9,642 bases of DNA. Source: JBQTIP01 sp052388025. GTDB lineage: Bacteria; Actinomycetota; UBA4738; HRBIN12. Under the pieces are notes generated by a model. The model made no database searches and was not told where the DNA came from. It saw only the letters and a list, made by a program, of their open reading frames with translations. Made by a program: the position numbers and the translations under genes. The stretch lies in the NCBI GenBank assembly GCA_052388025.1, contig JBQTIP010000297.1:1-9642 (forward strand), in the 5' to 3' direction. Below, in pieces: positions 7,151-9,642 of this stretch (within the stretch, counting starts at the first letter, position 1; the number at the start of each line of letters is the position of its first letter).

Positions 7151-7162
7151 TCCTCACCGGAA

Positions 7163-7199
7163 GGGGACCCCGGACGCCCATGCCGGCCCCAGGGTCCTC
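7163..7199. other. Inverted repeat in the gap between nitB and the 215-residue gene
   Basis: GGACCC (7165-7170) and GGGTCC (7192-7197) can pair, extending to about 8 bp with one G-U pair, around a 21-base loop that itself contains CCGG repeats. It lies just upstream of the start of the 215-residue gene and has no T-run. It may mark mRNA processing or dampen translation of the downstream gene. In DNA this GC-rich it may be chance. Confidence 0.22.
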
Positions 7200-7213
7200 G
7201 CCGCGTCCTCTGC

Positions 7214-7699
7214 CTAGAGGTTCCAGGTGTTCATCACGAACGCGCCTTCCTTCCAGGACTGGATGGCCGCGTCGGCGACGTCGCGGGGATGGATCGGCTT
7301 GACGCCTTGCATCATGTCGACCTCTCGCATGCCGTACAGCGCGGCGGCGGAGAACCGACACGCGTAGACGTGGCCGCCCTCGTCCATGATGGCTTGCAGC
7401 TGCTTGTTGTAGTTCAGGTGCCCGGGGAACGCCTCGTCCCCCACGTTCGGGAACCCGCGGGTGGCCGACGCCATCAGCGAGGCCGGGCCGAACAGGACGA
7501 CGTGGGTGTCGAAGCCCTTGCGGACGAGGCGGGTGGCCGTGAGCATGTTCACGATGCCGACCGAGCCCTCGAAGGGCACCGTGTGCATGAAGACGTACGC
7601 CTTCTGGCCGGGCTCGGCCTCGTAATCGGGGAAGACCTTCTCGTCGTAGTCCACGATCGCCTTGCCCGCCTGGACCCTCTCCCCAACGATATCTGCCAT
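7214..7699 (-). CDS. nitB: Nitrogen starvation response protein, MSMEG_0572/Sll0783 family (NitB)
   Basis: A 161-residue soluble protein. The family pattern is clear: VFPDYEAEPGQKA (22-34), HTVPFEGSVGIVNMLTATRL (39-58), VRKGFDTHVVLFGP (59-72), RGFPNVGDEAFPGHLNYNKQ (81-100), EGGHVYACRFSAAALYG (107-123), GVKPIHPRDVADA (132-144) and a closing NTWNL. The layout resembles a DsrE-type fold, with Cys114 after VYA at the place where sulfur-carrier members keep a cysteine. The Synechocystis homologue Sll0783 is induced by nitrogen starvation and is needed for normal polyhydroxybutyrate accumulation; in Nit1C clusters nitB precedes the nitrilase. The biochemical role is unknown. The ATG at 7699 has a strong GGAGAGGAGG seven bases upstream, and it follows the small gene by 27 bases in the same direction, so the two are probably cotranscribed. 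Confidence 0.9.
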   Translation of the reverse strand: MADIVGERVQAGKAIVDYDEKVFPDYEAEPGQKAYVFMHTVPFEGSVGIVNMLTATRLVRKGFDTHVVLFGPASLMASATRGFPNVGDEAFPGHLNYNKQLQAIMDEGGHVYACRFSAAALYGMREVDMMQGVKPIHPRDVADAAIQSWKEGAFVMNTWNL

Positions 7700-7726
7700 C
7701 GGGTTGCCTCCTCTCCCTATCGCGAG

Positions 7727-8002
7727 TCACCCGTTGCGCACAGACGCCCCACCCCCGAGCGGGGGGGCTCGGCCTTGCCACCGGCGCCGGTGGCTTCCCG
7801 GCATCGCGACGATGATCGCCTGCCGCAGCCGCCACGGGAGGCGCCGGTAAAGCGGGGTGAAGATGCGCCGCCAGAAGAAGGCGCCCGGGCTTCCCCGGTA
7901 CCTGGGCCCCGGGCGGCCCAGGTAGCGACGAGCCATGTCCCGCTGGGCGGCTTCGAGCAGATAGCGCTCGGAGTTGCGCCGCACCCACTCGAAGAAGGGC
8001 AC
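7727..8002 (-). CDS. Small arginine-rich protein, unknown function
   Basis: The GTG at 8002 opens a 91-residue frame starting VPFFEWVRRNSERYLLEAAQ. It begins two bases after the TAA of the FAD oxidoreductase gene, and the GGGGAGGT ribosome-binding site sits inside that gene's last codons, so translation is probably coupled. The frame is open further upstream but overlaps the oxidoreductase gene there, which argues for the GTG. The protein is basic and aromatic: RRYLGRPGPRYRG, FFWRRIFTPLYRRLPWRL and QAIIVAMPGSHRRRW. The middle could form an amphipathic helix that lies on a membrane or binds nucleic acid or a partner. I do not recognise the family. Tight spacing on both sides (2 and 27 bases) supports a real gene; the proline/arginine-rich tail is less typical. 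Confidence 0.65.
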   Translation of the reverse strand: MPFFEWVRRNSERYLLEAAQRDMARRYLGRPGPRYRGSPGAFFWRRIFTPLYRRLPWRLRQAIIVAMPGSHRRRWQGRAPPLGGGASVRNG

Positions 8003-8004
8003 CG

Positions 8005-9342
8005 TTACCTCCCCAGTCTCGACAGGCCGTTCTGGGCCGCGAGCGCGATCGGCTCGTTCAGCGCGCCGATCGGCGGCGAGTACACGTTCTCCATCCAGGC
8101 CAGGTCCTCGAGGGTCACGCCCTTCTTCGCTGCCAGGGCCAGGAAGTCCGCCCGTTCCTTGATCCCCTCGCCGCCCACCATCTGCGCGCCGATCAGCTTC
8201 AGGCTGTCCGGCTCCGCCAGGAGCTTCACTCGGACCTTCTTCACATCCGGGTAGTACCGGGCCCGCGAGATCCCCTCGGCCACGCCCATAACGAAAGGGA
8301 CGCCCAACGCCGTGGCCGTGGTCTCCCCGAAGGAGACTCCGCCGATCATCCACTTGCCGGCGACCATGCCCCAGGGCACGTACACCGGCTGATAGACGCG
8401 ATCGCCGCCCGCGGCGTTGGTCCCGGCGACCTTGCCCTGGGCGTAGGCGTGGCTGCCCGAGAGCCCCTGGATCGGGACCCGAGTCACGCCGTGGGGGAGC
8501 TCGGCGCAGTCACCGGCCGCGTGGACGCCCTTCGCCCAGGTCGCCATCCGCTCGTCGACGATGATGCCCCCGGTGGACCCGATCTTCAGGCGCGCTTCCC
8601 GTGCCAGGCGGTTGTTGGGCCGCTTGTGCGTGCAGATCACGACGACGTCCGCGGGCAGCTCGCCCTCGGGGGTGCTGACCGCGCGCACCTTGCCGTCGCC
8701 GACGAAGGCTTCCACGGGGGTGTTGAAGTGCAACTTGACTCCCATCTCCTTCCAGGAGTCCTCGACCGGCTGCATGATGTCCGGGTCGGCCGCCTCCGCC
8801 AGGGCCCACGGCCGAGGGTCCACAAGGTGCGTCTCGAGGCCACGGTGGGCGAGGGCGGTCACCATCTCGAGGCCGAGGGGCGTGGCCTCCACGACGACCG
8901 CGACCTTGGCCTGGTCGAGGATGGGGTCCCACTCCATCGCTCGGCGGATGTTCTTCACGTAGTGGAGCCCCTCGAGGTCGCTGCCGGGGACGCCCGGGTC
9001 CTCGTACTCGAAGCCGGTAGCGACGATCAGCGCATCGAAGGGGACGGCGCCCTGCCCCTCGACCTCGATCTCGCGGCGTGTCAGGTCGAGGCGCGTGACC
9101 CGGGTCTCGTAGCGGATGTCGATACCGACCTGCTCGTAGGTCTCCTTGGTCGCGAGGAAGAGCTGCTCGAAGGTGGGGATCTCACGGCCGTGGACGTAGG
9201 GGATGCCGCATGGGCTGTAGCCCACGTCCTCGAACTCCGTGAAGACGGTGACCTCGGCATCGGAGTCGACCTGCCTGGCCGCTCCGGCGGCTCCGATGCC
9301 GGCGGCCCCTCCGCCGATCACGACGATCCTGCGCGGCGTCAC
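8005..9342 (-). CDS. Class III FAD pyridine nucleotide-disulfide oxidoreductase (CoA-disulfide/persulfide reductase-like)
   Basis: A 445-residue flavoprotein with the N-terminal FAD motif IVVIGGGAAGIGAA (6-19), the redox-site segment GYSPCGIPY (41-49, Cys45), ALIVATGFEYEDPGVPG (104-120) and the second FAD motif GVHAAGDCAE (272-281). A C-terminal dimerisation domain starts near 320. Relatives are CoA-disulfide reductases, NADH oxidases/peroxidases and persulfide reductases, which use one cysteine and NAD(P)H. Oddly, the second Rossmann motif, normally like VVVGAGYIGLEM, reads VVVEATPLGLEM (149-160): two of the three glycines are replaced, so NAD(P)H binding may be altered or lost. The start GTG at 9342 is preceded by GGAGG at five bases. 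It is the first gene of the minus-strand series leading to nitB, with a divergent XRE regulator on the other side. Placement in the same transcription unit suggests that it supplies reducing power or handles a thiol/persulfide for the nit pathway (inference). Confidence 0.87.
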   Translation of the reverse strand: MTPRRIVVIGGGAAGIGAAGAARQVDSDAEVTVFTEFEDVGYSPCGIPYVHGREIPTFEQLFLATKETYEQVGIDIRYETRVTRLDLTRREIEVEGQGAVPFDALIVATGFEYEDPGVPGSDLEGLHYVKNIRRAMEWDPILDQAKVAVVVEATPLGLEMVTALAHRGLETHLVDPRPWALAEAADPDIMQPVEDSWKEMGVKLHFNTPVEAFVGDGKVRAVSTPEGELPADVVVICTHKRPNNRLAREARLKIGSTGGIIVDERMATWAKGVHAAGDCAELPHGVTRVPIQGLSGSHAYAQGKVAGTNAAGGDRVYQPVYVPWGMVAGKWMIGGVSFGETTATALGVPFVMGVAEGISRARYYPDVKKVRVKLLAEPDSLKLIGAQMVGGEGIKERADFLALAAKKGVTLEDLAWMENVYSPPIGALNEPIALAAQNGLSRLGR

Positions 9343-9459
9343 ACGTTCCTCCAGGCTTGCTCGGTCCGAAGCGCCTTTTACTATGATGAACGCGATTTCG
9401 CCTGTAGTATCGTGTGAACTCTACTCGCCACCCGGCGATTTTGTCGAGGGGCTCGCGTC
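9343..9459. promoter_or_regulatory. Divergent promoter/operator region between FAD oxidoreductase and XRE regulator
   Basis: This 117-base gap separates two outward-facing starts and must hold both promoters unless transcription enters from elsewhere. Its centre (about 9376-9420) is clearly AT-richer than the flanks. It holds a short palindrome GCGATTTCGC (9392-9401), flanked by an inverted pair TACTA (9379-9383) and TAGTA (9405-9409) centred close to it. TAGTAT (9405-9410) could be a -10 for the regulator; no good -35 is visible. The nested symmetry is a reasonable operator for a dimeric helix-turn-helix protein. The ribosome-binding site GGAGG for the oxidoreductase lies near 9348-9352. Confidence 0.4.
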
Positions 9460-9642
9460 GTGGAAGAGATCATCGCCTCTATCGGACCGAAGGTACGCCA
9501 CCTCCGTCCCCAGACGAACCTCTCCCTGCAGCGCCTGGCGGAGCGGTCGGGCGTGTCCCCCGCCGCCATCCACAAGATTGAGCGCAACGGCATGGTCCCG
9601 ACCATTACCACCCTGATGAAGCTGGCCGCCGCGCTCAACCGC
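9460..9642 (+). CDS. XRE-family helix-turn-helix transcriptional regulator, 3'-truncated
   Basis: From the GTG at 9460 the frame is open to the window end (61 residues seen). It reads IGPKVRHLRPQTNLSLQRLA, then ERSGVSPAAIHKIERNGMVP, then TITTLMKLAAALN, an almost complete XRE/Cro-type HTH: helix 2 at LSLQRLAERSG, recognition helix SPAAIHKIERN and the 'P T..TL.KLA.AL' helix that closes the domain. Many proteins starting this way carry a C-terminal cupin sensor domain, which would lie outside the window. GAGGGG lies about nine bases upstream, and a TGA at 9415-9417 limits how far the frame can extend upstream. It is divergent from the FAD oxidoreductase gene and shares its promoter region, so it probably regulates the minus-strand operon and itself. 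Confidence 0.8.
   Translation, partial: MEEIIASIGPKVRHLRPQTNLSLQRLAERSGVSPAAIHKIERNGMVPTITTLMKLAAALNR

Noticed and set aside
6269..8254. A 661-codon open frame on the + strand
   Set aside because: It is antisense to four minus-strand genes with clear families or tight spacing, has no recognisable domain, and exists because GC-rich codon bias suppresses stops.
7727..8353. Longer 208-residue version of the small arginine-rich protein
   Set aside because: The extra N-terminal part lies entirely inside the FAD oxidoreductase gene and reads as shadow sequence; the GTG at 8002 has a good ribosome-binding site and correct spacing.
8449..9417. A 322-codon open frame on the + strand
   Set aside because: It mirrors the FAD oxidoreductase coding strand; its translation is low-complexity and without motifs.
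9381..9638. An 85-codon minus-strand frame over the regulator
   Set aside because: It is antisense to a clear XRE helix-turn-helix and has no motif.
1..9642. Mobile elements, CRISPR arrays, tRNA or rRNA genes
   Set aside because: I saw no transposase, no regularly spaced repeats, no terminal inverted repeats and no tRNA-like or rRNA-like sequence.

Overview
The window is GC-rich DNA from a high-GC bacterium. The large partial ATPase/TPR protein at the left edge, frequent GTG starts and tightly packed genes resemble soil actinobacteria and related uncultivated lineages, but no rRNA or marker gene is present, so the phylum is an inference. I see no tRNA, rRNA, insertion sequence, CRISPR array or replication origin.

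Left region (1-2333, + strand): the 3' part of a large AAA/STAND ATPase-TPR protein, followed by a short remnant that looks like the N-terminus of an LLM-class (luciferase-like, F420/FMN) oxidoreductase. The remnant starts in a 4-base overlap with the ATPase stop codon and loses similarity after about 30 codons.

Central region (2334-7699): four genes match the families of the Nit1C / nitrogen-starvation cluster (Synechocystis sll0783-sll0787, Mycobacterium smegmatis MSMEG_0567-0572; known for cyanide assimilation in other bacteria). They are nitB (Sll0783 family), nitD (radical SAM, MSMEG_0568 family), nitE (GNAT, MSMEG_0567/Sll0786 family) and nitF (AIR synthase-like, Sll0787 family). The nitrilase nitC, which normally lies between nitB and nitD, is not in the window. 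An unrecognised 215-residue protein and an ACMSD-type metal amidohydrolase occupy that place. An AmiS/UreI-type amide/urea channel gene lies between nitE and nitF, and nitF is convergent with the rest.

Right region (7727-9642): upstream of nitB on the minus strand lie a 91-residue arginine-rich protein and a class III FAD pyridine nucleotide-disulfide oxidoreductase (CoA-disulfide reductase-like). The latter has its redox cysteine but a degenerate second nucleotide-binding motif. A divergent XRE-type helix-turn-helix regulator begins at 9460 and runs off the window; it is the likely local regulator.

Working model (inference): the minus-strand genes from 9342 to 3320 form one operon or a few nested ones. 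Its job would be to import a small neutral nitrogen compound through the AmiS/UreI channel and process it with the metal amidohydrolase and the Nit accessory enzymes, with a thiol/persulfide redox module (FAD reductase plus a DsrE-like NitB) attached. The substrate cannot be read from the sequence.
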